Source: Caulobacter sp.
Lineage (GTDB): Bacteria > Pseudomonadota > Alphaproteobacteria > Caulobacterales > Caulobacteraceae
Assembly: GCA_030680355.1 (NCBI GenBank)
Contig: JAUXVF010000031.1
Coordinates: forward strand, 434,001 to 498,000
Direction of reading: 5' to 3'
DNA: 64,000 nucleotides
Part shown: positions 1 to 8,027 of the stretch, piece after piece
How positions within the stretch are numbered: the first letter of the stretch is position 1
How the letters are laid out: each line of letters starts with the position of its first letter
The notes under the pieces: generated by a model
The model's input: only the letters and a program-made list of their open reading frames with translations
The model's database searches: none
What the model was told of the DNA's origin: nothing
Translations under genes and position numbers: made by a program

Positions 1-1
1 G

Positions 2-184
2 CTCGACGCCCTGGCCAAGTGGATCGATCAGTATGTCGAGGACCTGCTTGAGCAGGTCCGGCTCGGTGAGCTCGAGGACGACAGTCGGGCGCGTGAATTC
101 CTCGGCGTGGCGGCCAGTTTGCTGGCCCTGGCCCGTGACGAACAGAGCGCCGTCATCGTTCGGCGGCGCGCCGCGGCCGCCTGA
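2..184 (+). CDS. C-terminal end of an unidentified protein (partial)
   Basis: An open frame enters from the left edge (second base of the window) and ends at TGA 182-184, giving the last 60 residues of a protein. The fragment is helical and charged (ends with VRRRAAAA) and has no motif I recognise. It lies 49 bases upstream of ccmI on the same strand, so it may be read through into the cytochrome maturation genes. Codon use (strong third-position GC) matches the neighbours, which supports it being a real gene end. Function unknown. Confidence 0.55.
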   Translation, partial: LDALAKWIDQYVEDLLEQVRLGELEDDSRAREFLGVAASLLALARDEQSAVIVRRRAAAA

Positions 185-233
185 GACCACACACCCTCTC
201 GCGCCGGGCCGCGTGATCCGCTAACACCCCGCC

Positions 234-1307
234 ATGTTCGCATTCTGGATCGCCGCGGCGGCCCTTTCAGCGGGCGCCGCCGGGTTGATGTTGCGGGGCT
301 CCCGAGCCGCCGCGGCCCGCGTCGCCGGCGAGGACCCCGCCCTGGCCGTGCATCGCCGTCAGTTGGCCGAGATCGATGATCTCGCTGCCCGCGATCTGCT
401 GCCCGCCGACGCCGTGCGCGCCGCCCGGGCCGAGGCCGCGCGCCGGCTGTTGACCGTGGCTGGCGCGACGGCGACCCCGGGATCGGTTTCCGACCGTCGC
501 CGCACCGCCCTGGCGGTCGCGGCGGTGACGCCCTTGCTGGCGGTCGTGCTCTACCTCGCCAGCGGCGCGCCGGGCGCGCCCGATCAGCCCTATGCGCAAC
601 GGCTGGCCGACTGGCGCAAGGCCGACCCCGCCACCCTCGATCCCCCGCACATCGCCGCCGTGATGCGGGCCATCGTCGTCGAACGACCGACCGACGCCGA
701 GGCGTTCAAACATCTGGCGCTGGCCGAAATGACCTCGGGCGACGCCATGGCCGCTTCAGCCGCTCTGCGTCGGGCCGTCGCCCTTGCGCCGGAGCGCGCC
801 GATCTGTGGGCGGCCCTGGGCGAGGTGTTCGTGGCCGAGGGCGATGGCGAGATCGGCGTCGACGCCCGCAAGGCCTTCGCCGAGGCCCTGAAGCAGGACC
901 CCACCTCGCTGAGCGCCCGCTATTTCCTGGCCCGGGCCGACATCGCCGACGGCAAGCTCGCCGAGGGCCTGGCCGGCTGGCGCGCGCTGCTGGCCAGTCT
1001 GCCGGCGGGGGATTCGTCCCGCGCCGGGCTGGCGGCCGAGATCGCCGCTGTCGAGAAGGCCGGCGGGCTGGTCCAGGCCCAGCCGGCGCCGGCCCAGCCT
1101 GACGCCGCCGCCATCCGCGGCATGGTCGAACGTCTGGCCGCGCGGCTGGATGGGGCGCCGGACGACCCCGAGGGTTGGGTGCGTCTGGTCAAGGCCTGGT
1201 CGGTGCTGGGCGAGACCGGCAAGCGCGACGCCGCCCGCGCCCGCGCCCGAGGCCTCTACGCCGACCGCCCCGACATTCTGCGTGCGCTTGATGAGGCCGC
1301 CCAATGA
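234..1307 (+). CDS. ccmI: cytochrome c maturation protein CcmI (CycH)
   Basis: 357-residue inner-membrane protein of the System I haem ligation complex. CcmI binds apocytochrome c and hands it to CcmF/CcmH. The N-terminus begins with a hydrophobic segment (residues 1-20); a charged cytoplasmic linker containing the family-typical LAEIDDLAARDLLP stretch follows; a second membrane segment lies at about 92-112; the rest is an Ala-rich periplasmic TPR-like region with repeats near 150-260. The gene starts the operon: its TGA overlaps the ATG of ccmE. The length is within the usual alphaproteobacterial CycH range. The shine-dalgarno match before ATG 234 is weak. Confidence 0.9.
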   Translation: MFAFWIAAAALSAGAAGLMLRGSRAAAARVAGEDPALAVHRRQLAEIDDLAARDLLPADAVRAARAEAARRLLTVAGATATPGSVSDRRRTALAVAAVTPLLAVVLYLASGAPGAPDQPYAQRLADWRKADPATLDPPHIAAVMRAIVVERPTDAEAFKHLALAEMTSGDAMAASAALRRAVALAPERADLWAALGEVFVAEGDGEIGVDARKAFAEALKQDPTSLSARYFLARADIADGKLAEGLAGWRALLASLPAGDSSRAGLAAEIAAVEKAGGLVQAQPAPAQPDAAAIRGMVERLAARLDGAPDDPEGWVRLVKAWSVLGETGKRDAARARARGLYADRPDILRALDEAAQ

Positions 1308-1783
1308 AGCTCTGGCCGACCTCCCGCACCGCCCGACGGCGGTTGACCATTCTGCTGGCGATCGCACCGGTGCTGATCCTGGCGGCGGGACTGACCCTGT
1401 GGGGACTGTCCGGCTCCATCTCGCTGTTCTACACCCCGGCCCAGGCCCTGGCGGCGAAGGTCGAGCCGGGGCAGGCAGTGCAGCTGGGCGGGCTGGTCGA
1501 GACCGGCAGCGTGGTCAAACACCCCGACGGACGGGTGACGTTCAGGGTCTCGGACAAGGAAGCCAGCGCGACGGTCGACTACCAGGGCGACCTGCCGGAT
1601 CTGTTCCGGGAGGGGCAGGGCATTGTCGCCGAGGGCGTCTTTGACGCCGGCGGCGTGTTCCAGGCGACCCGGGTCCTGGCCAAGCACGATGAGAAATATA
1701 TGCCGCGTGAAGTCGCCAAGGCCTTGAAAGATCAGGGCGATTGGCGGGGCGACGGCGAGCGGCCAGCGTACGACAAGCCATGA
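1304..1783 (+). CDS. ccmE: cytochrome c maturation haem chaperone CcmE (CycJ)
   Basis: 159-residue periplasmic haem chaperone anchored by one N-terminal membrane helix (about residues 14-36). It takes haem from CcmC and passes it to CcmF. The diagnostic motif VLAKHDEKYMP is present: His128 is the covalent haem-binding histidine and Tyr132 the axial ligand position of the family. An OB-fold core (about 45-125) precedes a short flexible tail. ATG 1304 overlaps the stop of ccmI, and the TGA at 1781-1783 overlaps the ATG of ccmF, indicating translational coupling. Confidence 0.95.
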   Translation: MKLWPTSRTARRRLTILLAIAPVLILAAGLTLWGLSGSISLFYTPAQALAAKVEPGQAVQLGGLVETGSVVKHPDGRVTFRVSDKEASATVDYQGDLPDLFREGQGIVAEGVFDAGGVFQATRVLAKHDEKYMPREVAKALKDQGDWRGDGERPAYDKP

Positions 1784-3738
1784 TCACCGAACTCGGCGCC
1801 TTCGCCCTGGCCCTGGCCCTGGCCCTTTCGATCGCCCAGTCGGCGCTCGGTCTGCTCGGGGGGCGGCGACCGGCGCTGGCCGGCGCGGGGGAGGGCGCGG
1901 CGTTGGCGACCTTCCTGGCCGTGGCCGCCGCCTTCTCCGCCTTGATCGTCGCCTTTGTGACCTCCGACTTCTCGGTGGCCAACGTCGCGGCCAACTCCCA
2001 CACCGCCAAGCCGCTGCTCTACAAGGTCGCCGGGGCCTGGGGCAGCCACGAGGGGTCGATGCTGCTCTGGTGCCTGATCCTGACCGCCTATGGCGCGGCG
2101 GTGGCGGTCTTCGGCAAGGGGCTGCCGGCCAGTCTGAAGAGCCGGGTGCTGGGCGTGCAGGGCCTGCTGGGCGTGCTGTTCCTGGCCTACACCACCTTCG
2201 CCTCGAACCCGCTGGCCCGGCTGATCGAGCCGCCGATCGAGGGGCGGTCGCTCAATCCGTTGCTTCAGGATCCGGCCCTCGCCGCCCATCCGCCCTTTCT
2301 CTACCTGGGCTATGTGGGTTTCTCCGTGGTGTTTTCCTTCGCCGTCGCCGCCCTGATCGAGGGGCGGGTCGACGCCGCCTGGGCGCGCTGGGTGCGGCCC
2401 TGGACCCTGGCGGCCTGGAGTCTGCTGACCGTCGGCATCACCCTCGGCGCATTCTGGGCCTATTACGAACTGGGCTGGGGCGGCTGGTGGTTCTGGGATC
2501 CGGTCGAGAACGCCTCCTTCATGCCCTGGCTGATCGGCGCGGCCCTGCTGCATTCGGCCATCGTCACCGAGAAACGCGGCGCGCTGTCGGGATGGACCGT
2601 GTTTCTGGCCCTGGCCGCCTTCACCTTCTCGATGCTCGGCGCCTTCCTGGTGCGCTCGGGCGTGCTGACCAGCGTCCACGCCTTCGCCGTTGATCCGACG
2701 CGCGGGGTGCTGTTGCTGACCATCATGGCCATCGCTTCCGGCGCCGGGTTCGCCCTGTTCGCCTGGCGGGCGCCGGCCCTGGCCCCCGGCGGCGTCTTCG
2801 CGCCGGCCAGCCGCGAGAGCCTGATCGTGCTCAACAACATCCTGCTGACCGCGGCCACGGCCACGGTCCTGCTGGGGACGCTGTTTCCGCTGATCCGTGA
2901 GGCGATCGGCGGAGAGACGGTGTCGGTGGGGCCGCCGTTCTTCAACCTGACCTTCGTGCCGCTGATGGCCCTGGCCCTGATGATCCTGCCGCTCGGCCCG
3001 CTGACGGCCTGGAAACGGGGCGACCTGCGCCGCGGCGCCGACCAGCTGAAAGTGGCCGCGATCGTCGCCGTCCTGGCCGGAGCGACCGCCTATGTCATGG
3101 TCAGCCCGCGCAAGGCCATGGCCAGCGCGGGCCTGGCTTTGGGGTTCTGGCTGATCGGCGGGGCGCTGACCGAGGCGGCCGTGCGGGTGAAGGCTTTCCG
3201 AGCGCCCTGGCCCGAGGTGCGGCGTCGTCTGACCGGCCTGCCGCGTGGGACCTGGGGCATGACCCTGGCCCACGCAGGCCTGGGCGTGTTCACCCTGGGC
3301 GCCTGTTTTGAAACCGCCTGGAAGGTCGAGGCCGCCGAGGCGCTGGCCGTGGGCGGCCAACTGCGGCTGGGCGGCTATGAGTTGAGCCTGGACGAGGTGG
3401 GGACCGTCGATGGCCCCAACTATCTGGCCGAGCGCGGCGTGATCCGCGTGACCCGGAGCGGCAAGGCCGTCTGCACGGCGCTGCCGGAGCGCCGGTTCTT
3501 CCCGGCCGGCCGTCAGTCGACCTCCGAAGTGGCGCTGTGCAATCGCGGGCTCGATCAGATCTACATCGTACTGGGCGAACGCCGCGCGGCGGCCGACGGC
3601 GGCCCGGCCTGGCTGGTGCGCGGCTATTTCAATCCCTGGGTCCAATTGATTTTCCTGGGCCCGCTGTTGATGGCGCTCGGCGGTCTGCTGTCTCTGTCTG
3701 ACCGGCGGTTGCGTCTGGCGGCGGGGAACCGGCCATGA
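1780..3738 (+). CDS. ccmF: cytochrome c haem lyase subunit CcmF (CycK)
   Basis: 652-residue polytopic membrane protein that carries out covalent attachment of haem to apocytochrome c with CcmH and CcmI. The tryptophan-rich WWD signature is plain (GWGGWWFWDPVENASFMPWL, near residue 230), followed by further helices and a periplasmic domain before a final C-terminal helix. A longer reading frame extends upstream, but ATG 1780 gives the normal CcmF N-terminus (MITELGAFALAL) and a 4-base overlap with ccmE, so I prefer it. The stop overlaps the ATG of ccmH. Confidence 0.95.
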   Translation: MITELGAFALALALALSIAQSALGLLGGRRPALAGAGEGAALATFLAVAAAFSALIVAFVTSDFSVANVAANSHTAKPLLYKVAGAWGSHEGSMLLWCLILTAYGAAVAVFGKGLPASLKSRVLGVQGLLGVLFLAYTTFASNPLARLIEPPIEGRSLNPLLQDPALAAHPPFLYLGYVGFSVVFSFAVAALIEGRVDAAWARWVRPWTLAAWSLLTVGITLGAFWAYYELGWGGWWFWDPVENASFMPWLIGAALLHSAIVTEKRGALSGWTVFLALAAFTFSMLGAFLVRSGVLTSVHAFAVDPTRGVLLLTIMAIASGAGFALFAWRAPALAPGGVFAPASRESLIVLNNILLTAATATVLLGTLFPLIREAIGGETVSVGPPFFNLTFVPLMALALMILPLGPLTAWKRGDLRRGADQLKVAAIVAVLAGATAYVMVSPRKAMASAGLALGFWLIGGALTEAAVRVKAFRAPWPEVRRRLTGLPRGTWGMTLAHAGLGVFTLGACFETAWKVEAAEALAVGGQLRLGGYELSLDEVGTVDGPNYLAERGVIRVTRSGKAVCTALPERRFFPAGRQSTSEVALCNRGLDQIYIVLGERRAAADGGPAWLVRGYFNPWVQLIFLGPLLMALGGLLSLSDRRLRLAAGNRP

Positions 3739-4187
3739 AGCCGTCCCTGATCGTGGTGGCCCTGGCGGCGCTGCTCTGCGTCGCCGCCGCGTCCGACCCG
3801 TCCGAGCGACTGCCCGATCCGGCCCAGGAAGCCCAGGCCCGGACGATCTTCCGCCAGGTCCGCTGTCTGGTCTGTCAGAACGAGTCGATCGACGACTCCG
3901 ACGCCGAGCTGGCGGGGGACCTGCGACGCGTCGTGCGCGAACAGGTCGCCGCCGGCCGGTCGCCGGGGCAGGTCAAGGACTTCCTGACCGCCCGCTATGG
4001 CGAGTTCGTGCTGCTCAAACCGGCGTTCAGCCTGGCGAACGCCGCCCTCTGGCTGGCGCCGTTGATCACTGTTCTGATCGGTCTGACGCTGCTGGCGGGA
4101 CGCTGGCGGCGGCGCGAACCGACCCCGGATCTGACCGCCGAGGAAGAAACCCGTCTGGCGGCCTTGATGGATGAACAGGCCCCGTGA
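3735..4187 (+). CDS. ccmH: cytochrome c maturation thiol-reducing protein CcmH (CycL)
   Basis: 150-residue periplasmic protein, membrane-anchored at both ends (signal/anchor about 5-20, C-terminal helix about 105-122). The redox motif VRCLVCQNESIDDSDA matches the family RCxxC active site that keeps the apocytochrome CxxCH thiols reduced. It corresponds to the N-terminal domain of the longer E. coli CcmH; the TPR part is supplied by CcmI, as usual in alphaproteobacteria. No ccmG lies between ccmF and ccmH, which is also the alphaproteobacterial arrangement. Last gene of the operon. Confidence 0.93.
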   Translation: MKPSLIVVALAALLCVAAASDPSERLPDPAQEAQARTIFRQVRCLVCQNESIDDSDAELAGDLRRVVREQVAAGRSPGQVKDFLTARYGEFVLLKPAFSLANAALWLAPLITVLIGLTLLAGRWRRREPTPDLTAEEETRLAALMDEQAP

Positions 4188-4320
4188 CACGATTGCGCCG
4201 TGATCCGGCCTCAAGAAACGCACGACGGATGACGGAAAGATAACTTGAGGGCGATCACGCTCTTTGGCATCGAAGACAGCTAGTCAGCACCCGCCCAGGC
4301 GGGACAGGAACGGATCAAAC

Positions 4321-5877
4321 ATGGTCTCCAGGAAGTCCGGGTATTTTGTGGGCGCCATCGCGGGCGCCGGTGTCGCGGCGGCTGCTCTTGCAGGGGTCGG
4401 GCTGCGCATGGCGCCGGCCCAGGCCGCGGAACAGCCGCCGGCCCTGGTTCGCACCGCCGCCGCCGGACCGGCCATTTTCGCACCGCCGCCGGGCGCGCCG
4501 CTGTCCTTCGCCGACATTTTCGAGAAGGTGTCCCCCGCCGTGGTGTCGATCGATGTTACCTCGCGGGTCGACGCCAAGTCGCTGCGCTTCCGCAATTTCC
4601 CGTTCGACTTCGGTCCCAACGACAAGGATGGCGAGGAGGGCGCGCCGGAGGAGGGCGGACGCCCCCGCCAACAGTCGTCGGGGTCGGGCTTCCTGATTTC
4701 GGCGGACGGCTACATCGTCACCAACAACCACGTTATCGAGAACGCCGACGAGATCAGCGTCACGCTCAAGGACGGGCGGGAACTGAAAGCCACCCTGGTT
4801 GGTCGTGACGAGAACACCGACCTGGCCGTGATCAAGGTCAAGGGCGACGGTTTCACCTTCGTCAGCTTCGAGAAGTCGGCCAAGCCCCGCGTCGGGGACT
4901 GGGTGATCGCGGTGGGCAATCCGTTCGGCCTCGGCGGCACCGCCACGGTCGGTATCGTCTCCGCCTACGGCCGCAACCTTAACGACGAGTCGTCGAGCTT
5001 CGTCGACTACGTGCAAATCGACGCGCCGATCAACCGGGGCAACTCGGGCGGCCCGACCTTCGACGTCTATGGCCGGGTGATCGGGGTCAACAGCGCGATC
5101 TTCTCGCCGACGGGCGGCTCGGTCGGCATCGGCTTCGCCATCCCCGCCGACGTCGCCGACAGCATCACCAAACAGCTGATCAGCGGCGGCAAGGTCGTAC
5201 GCGGCTACATCGGCGCCCAGATCCAGAACTTCACCCCCGAGGCGGCCCAGGCGATGGGCGTGCCCGGCCTGAAGGGCGCAATCGTCGCCCAGGTGACGGC
5301 GGGCGGACCGGCAGCCAAGGCCGGGCTGCAGTCGGGCGATGTCGTGGTCTCGGTCAACGGCGTCGACGTGGACTCCTCGACAGCCCTGACGCGCGAGGTC
5401 GCTCGCGGCGTCGCCGGCGAAGTGCTGCGCCTGGACATCCTGCGCGACGGCAAGCGACGCATGCTCGATGTCCGGTCGGGCGTCCGCCCCTCCAACAAGG
5501 AGCTGGCGGCGGTCATCGGCGGCGACTCCGCCGATGAGCCGAGCGACAGCGCCAAACCCGGCAAGGCCGCGCCGGCGCGGGTCAACGTCCTGGGCATGGG
5601 CCTGGCCCCGCTCGATGCCGCCGCGCGCACGCGCTACAGCATTGACGCCGACGTCCGCGGCGTGGTCGTCGAGACTATCCGCGCCGACTCCGACGCGGCG
5701 GAAAAGGGCGTCGCCCGGGGCATCGTGATCACCTCGGTGAACATGAAGGCGGTGAGCAAGGCCAGCGAAGTCTCCGACGCCGTCGATGCGGCGAAGAAGG
5801 CCGGCCGTCCGACCGTTCTGCTCGGTTTCGCCAACCGGCGCGGGCAGACGGGCTACGTGCCGGTCAAGATAGACTAG
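4321..5877 (+). CDS. degP: DegP/HtrA-family periplasmic serine protease (Do family)
   Basis: 518-residue serine endoprotease that degrades misfolded envelope proteins. Residues about 8-38 form a signal sequence/anchor (ends near APAQAAEQ). The trypsin-like domain carries the triad His137 (TNNHVIEN), Asp167 (ENTDLAVI) and Ser242 (NRGNSGGP). Two PDZ domains follow, about residues 295-390 and 420-515. A TTG at 4264 would extend the frame by 19 residues, but ATG 4321 is preceded by AGGA at 4306-4309 and begins directly before the signal sequence, so I choose it. A region rich in Asp/Glu/Gln (about 98-120) matches the flexible LA loop. The neighbouring two-component genes could be part of an envelope-stress circuit. 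Confidence 0.93.
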   Translation: MVSRKSGYFVGAIAGAGVAAAALAGVGLRMAPAQAAEQPPALVRTAAAGPAIFAPPPGAPLSFADIFEKVSPAVVSIDVTSRVDAKSLRFRNFPFDFGPNDKDGEEGAPEEGGRPRQQSSGSGFLISADGYIVTNNHVIENADEISVTLKDGRELKATLVGRDENTDLAVIKVKGDGFTFVSFEKSAKPRVGDWVIAVGNPFGLGGTATVGIVSAYGRNLNDESSSFVDYVQIDAPINRGNSGGPTFDVYGRVIGVNSAIFSPTGGSVGIGFAIPADVADSITKQLISGGKVVRGYIGAQIQNFTPEAAQAMGVPGLKGAIVAQVTAGGPAAKAGLQSGDVVVSVNGVDVDSSTALTREVARGVAGEVLRLDILRDGKRRMLDVRSGVRPSNKELAAVIGGDSADEPSDSAKPGKAAPARVNVLGMGLAPLDAAARTRYSIDADVRGVVVETIRADSDAAEKGVARGIVITSVNMKAVSKASEVSDAVDAAKKAGRPTVLLGFANRRGQTGYVPVKID

Positions 5878-5886
5878 ACTAACCGC

Positions 5887-5911
5887 GGCCGGTTCCGAGT
5901 CGGGACCGGCC
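5887..5911 (+). terminator. hairpin downstream of degP
   Basis: GGCCGGTTCC and GGGACCGGCC form a 10-bp stem with one G-T wobble around a 5-base loop, 9 bases after the degP stop and 22 bases before the response regulator. There is no T-tract, so it is either a weak terminator or an mRNA-stabilising stem-loop. Confidence 0.45.
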
Positions 5912-5933
5912 CACTCCGCTTGGGGGCAGGCTT

Positions 5934-6605
5934 ATGCGAATCCTGATTATCGAGGACGACATCGAGGCCGCCGAGGCCATGGCCCGAGGCATGGGCGAGG
6001 CCGGCTATGACTGTGTGCATGCGGCCGACGGCGCCGCCGGGCTGGCCGAGGCCCAGAAGAAGGGCTTCGACGTCCTGATCGTCGACCGCATGATGCCGTT
6101 GATGAACGGGGTCGAGGTGGTGGAAACCATCCGCCGCGAGGGTGACGCCACGCCGGTTCTGTTTCTGTCGGCCCTCGGTGAGGTCGCCGACCGGGTCGAC
6201 GGCCTGCAGGCCGGCGCTGATGACTACCTGGTCAAGCCCTACGCCTTCCCCGAACTGATCGCCCGCGTCGAGGCCCTGTCCCGTCGCCGCGAAACCGGCG
6301 CGGTGGCCACGACCCTGAAGGTCGGCGACCTGGAGATGAACCTGATCGCCCGGACCGTGCACCGGGCCGCCGCCGAGATCGATCTGCAGCCGCGGGAGTT
6401 CCAGCTGCTGGAGTTCATGATGCGGCACGCTGGCCAGTCGGTGACCCGGACCATGCTGCTCGAGAAGGTCTGGGAATACCATTTCGACCCCCAGACCAAC
6501 GTCATCGACGTCCATATCTCGCGTCTGCGCTCGAAGATCGACAAGGGCTTCGATCGCCAGATGCTGCAGACCGTGCGCGGGGCCGGCTACCGGCTGGACC
6601 CCTAG
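5934..6605 (+). CDS. OmpR/PhoB-family response regulator
   Basis: 223-residue two-component response regulator. The receiver domain (1-115) has the acidic pocket Glu7/Asp8/Asp9, the phosphorylation site Asp51 (LIVDRMMP) and Lys101 (DYLVKPY). The C-terminal winged helix (about 128-223) is the OmpR type, with the typical VWEYHFDPQTNVIDVHISRL stretch. ATG 5934 is preceded by a strong GGGGGCAGG. It forms a pair with the histidine kinase 18 bases downstream and sits after degP, so an envelope or stress signal is a reasonable inference; the target genes cannot be read from the sequence. Confidence 0.92.
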   Translation: MRILIIEDDIEAAEAMARGMGEAGYDCVHAADGAAGLAEAQKKGFDVLIVDRMMPLMNGVEVVETIRREGDATPVLFLSALGEVADRVDGLQAGADDYLVKPYAFPELIARVEALSRRRETGAVATTLKVGDLEMNLIARTVHRAAAEIDLQPREFQLLEFMMRHAGQSVTRTMLLEKVWEYHFDPQTNVIDVHISRLRSKIDKGFDRQMLQTVRGAGYRLDP

Positions 6606-6623
6606 GGCGCGGGCGCCAGGTTC

Positions 6624-8027
6624 ATGCGCCTTCCCCGGATTTTCCGCACCACGCCGTTCCGGATGACGCTGCTGTTCCTCGCCATGTTCGCGGCGGCGGC
6701 GGCGGCGTTCCTGGCCTATGCCTATCTGGCGACGGCGGGCGAGGTGACCCGGCGCGTGGACGGCGAGATCACCCGCGAGATGAACTCCCTGGAGGCCATC
6801 TATCGCCGGGGCGGCGCCACCGCGCTCAATCAGGCCCTGATCGAACGGGCCGGGGGCGAGCGCCCCTATCTGTATCTGTTGCTCGACAAGAAGGGGCGGC
6901 GGGTCACCGGCTCGATCGCCGAGTCTCCGGTCGAGGCGCCCGAGCCCGGCGAGAACTGGACCACCTTCCAGGTCACGGACACCGATCGCGACGGCCGCGA
7001 GGTGAAGCGGCCGGCGCGCGGTCTGCAAGAAGGGCTGGCGGGCGGCGAGACGCTGTTTGTCGGGGCCGACATCGGCGAGTCCGAGGGGTTCGTCACCGGC
7101 ATCGTGAGGGCCCTGTGGGGCGCGGGGGCGCTGGTCATCCTGCTGGGGCTTGCCGGCGGGGTGGTGGTCAGCCGCAATGTCAGCCGCCATATGGCCGGGC
7201 TCAATGACACCATCGCCGCGGTGCGGGCCGGCGATCTCAAGGCCCGGGCCCGGGTGCGGGGCGCCCGCGACGAGTACGATGAGCTGGCTGGCGGGCTCAA
7301 CGAGATGCTCGACCGGCTGGAACGGTCGATGGGCGGCCTGCGACACGCCGGCGACGCCATCGCCCACGATCTGCGCTCACCCCTGACCCGGCTGCGGGCC
7401 AGGATGGAAGCGGCGCTGATCGAGGTCGAGGCCGGCAAGGGCGATCCGAAACAGGCGCTGGTTCAGGCGCTCGACGACGCCGACAACGTGCTGACAACCT
7501 TCAACGCCGTGCTGGCCATCGCCCGTCTGCAGGCCGCCCGCACCGCGCCCGACCCGAGTCTGTTCGACCCCGGGCAGCTGGCCGCCGACATGGCCGAGCT
7601 CTATGAGCCGCTGTGCGAGGAAAAGGGCCTTGATTTCAAGGTCGAACTGACGCCGCGGCTGGGGCTCAAGGCGGCCCGGCCGATCCTGGCCCAGGCCCTG
7701 GCCAACATCATCGACAACGCCATCAAATACACACCGCCCGGCGGGGCCGTGATGCTGCGCGTGCGCCGGCGGTCGTCGGGCGAGATCGAGTTTTCCGTGA
7801 CCGACAACGGCCCCGGTGTGCCCCTGGAGCACAGGGCCCGGGTCGTGCAGCGGTTCGTGCGGCTGGAGAACAGCCGCAATGAACCGGGGTCCGGCCTTGG
7901 GCTGTCGCTGGTCGCCGCCGTGGCCGAGGCCCATGGCGGACGGCTGGAGCTCGATGAGGGGCCCGGCGAATACGACGGCTTCGGCCCCGGGCTGAGGGTG
8001 GCGCTCGTGCTGCCGAGAGGCGAGTGA
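6624..8027 (+). CDS. membrane sensor histidine kinase
   Basis: 467-residue HAMP-type sensor kinase, partner of the preceding response regulator. Membrane helices at about 14-34 and 163-184 bracket a periplasmic sensing region of about 130 residues. A HAMP linker follows (about 185-238). The phospho-acceptor is His248 in IAHDLRSPLTRL. The ATPase domain has the N-box (NIIDNAIKYTPPGG), G1 box (VTDNGPGVP) and G2 box (SGLGLSLV). The periplasmic domain has no motif that names a ligand. The stop overlaps the GTG start of glnE by 4 bases, so the three genes are probably co-transcribed. Confidence 0.92.
   Translation: MRLPRIFRTTPFRMTLLFLAMFAAAAAAFLAYAYLATAGEVTRRVDGEITREMNSLEAIYRRGGATALNQALIERAGGERPYLYLLLDKKGRRVTGSIAESPVEAPEPGENWTTFQVTDTDRDGREVKRPARGLQEGLAGGETLFVGADIGESEGFVTGIVRALWGAGALVILLGLAGGVVVSRNVSRHMAGLNDTIAAVRAGDLKARARVRGARDEYDELAGGLNEMLDRLERSMGGLRHAGDAIAHDLRSPLTRLRARMEAALIEVEAGKGDPKQALVQALDDADNVLTTFNAVLAIARLQAARTAPDPSLFDPGQLAADMAELYEPLCEEKGLDFKVELTPRLGLKAARPILAQALANIIDNAIKYTPPGGAVMLRVRRRSSGEIEFSVTDNGPGVPLEHRARVVQRFVRLENSRNEPGSGLGLSLVAAVAEAHGGRLELDEGPGEYDGFGPGLRVALVLPRGE

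Noticed and set aside
1732..3645. Long minus-strand open frame opposite ccmF
   Set aside because: Rich in Gln, Arg, Gly and His with no domain pattern; it is the usual antisense artefact of high-GC coding sequence, and ccmF on the plus strand is unmistakable.
4244..4272. CTTGAG at 4244 as a heat-shock (RpoH) -35 box before degP
   Set aside because: The -35 is one base off consensus and no credible -10 (CCCCATNT-like) is found at a normal distance, so I did not annotate it.
5874..7367. Minus-strand frame of about 500 codons opposite the two-component genes
   Set aside because: Low-complexity His/Gly/Gln composition, and the plus strand encodes a clear response regulator and kinase with all motifs.
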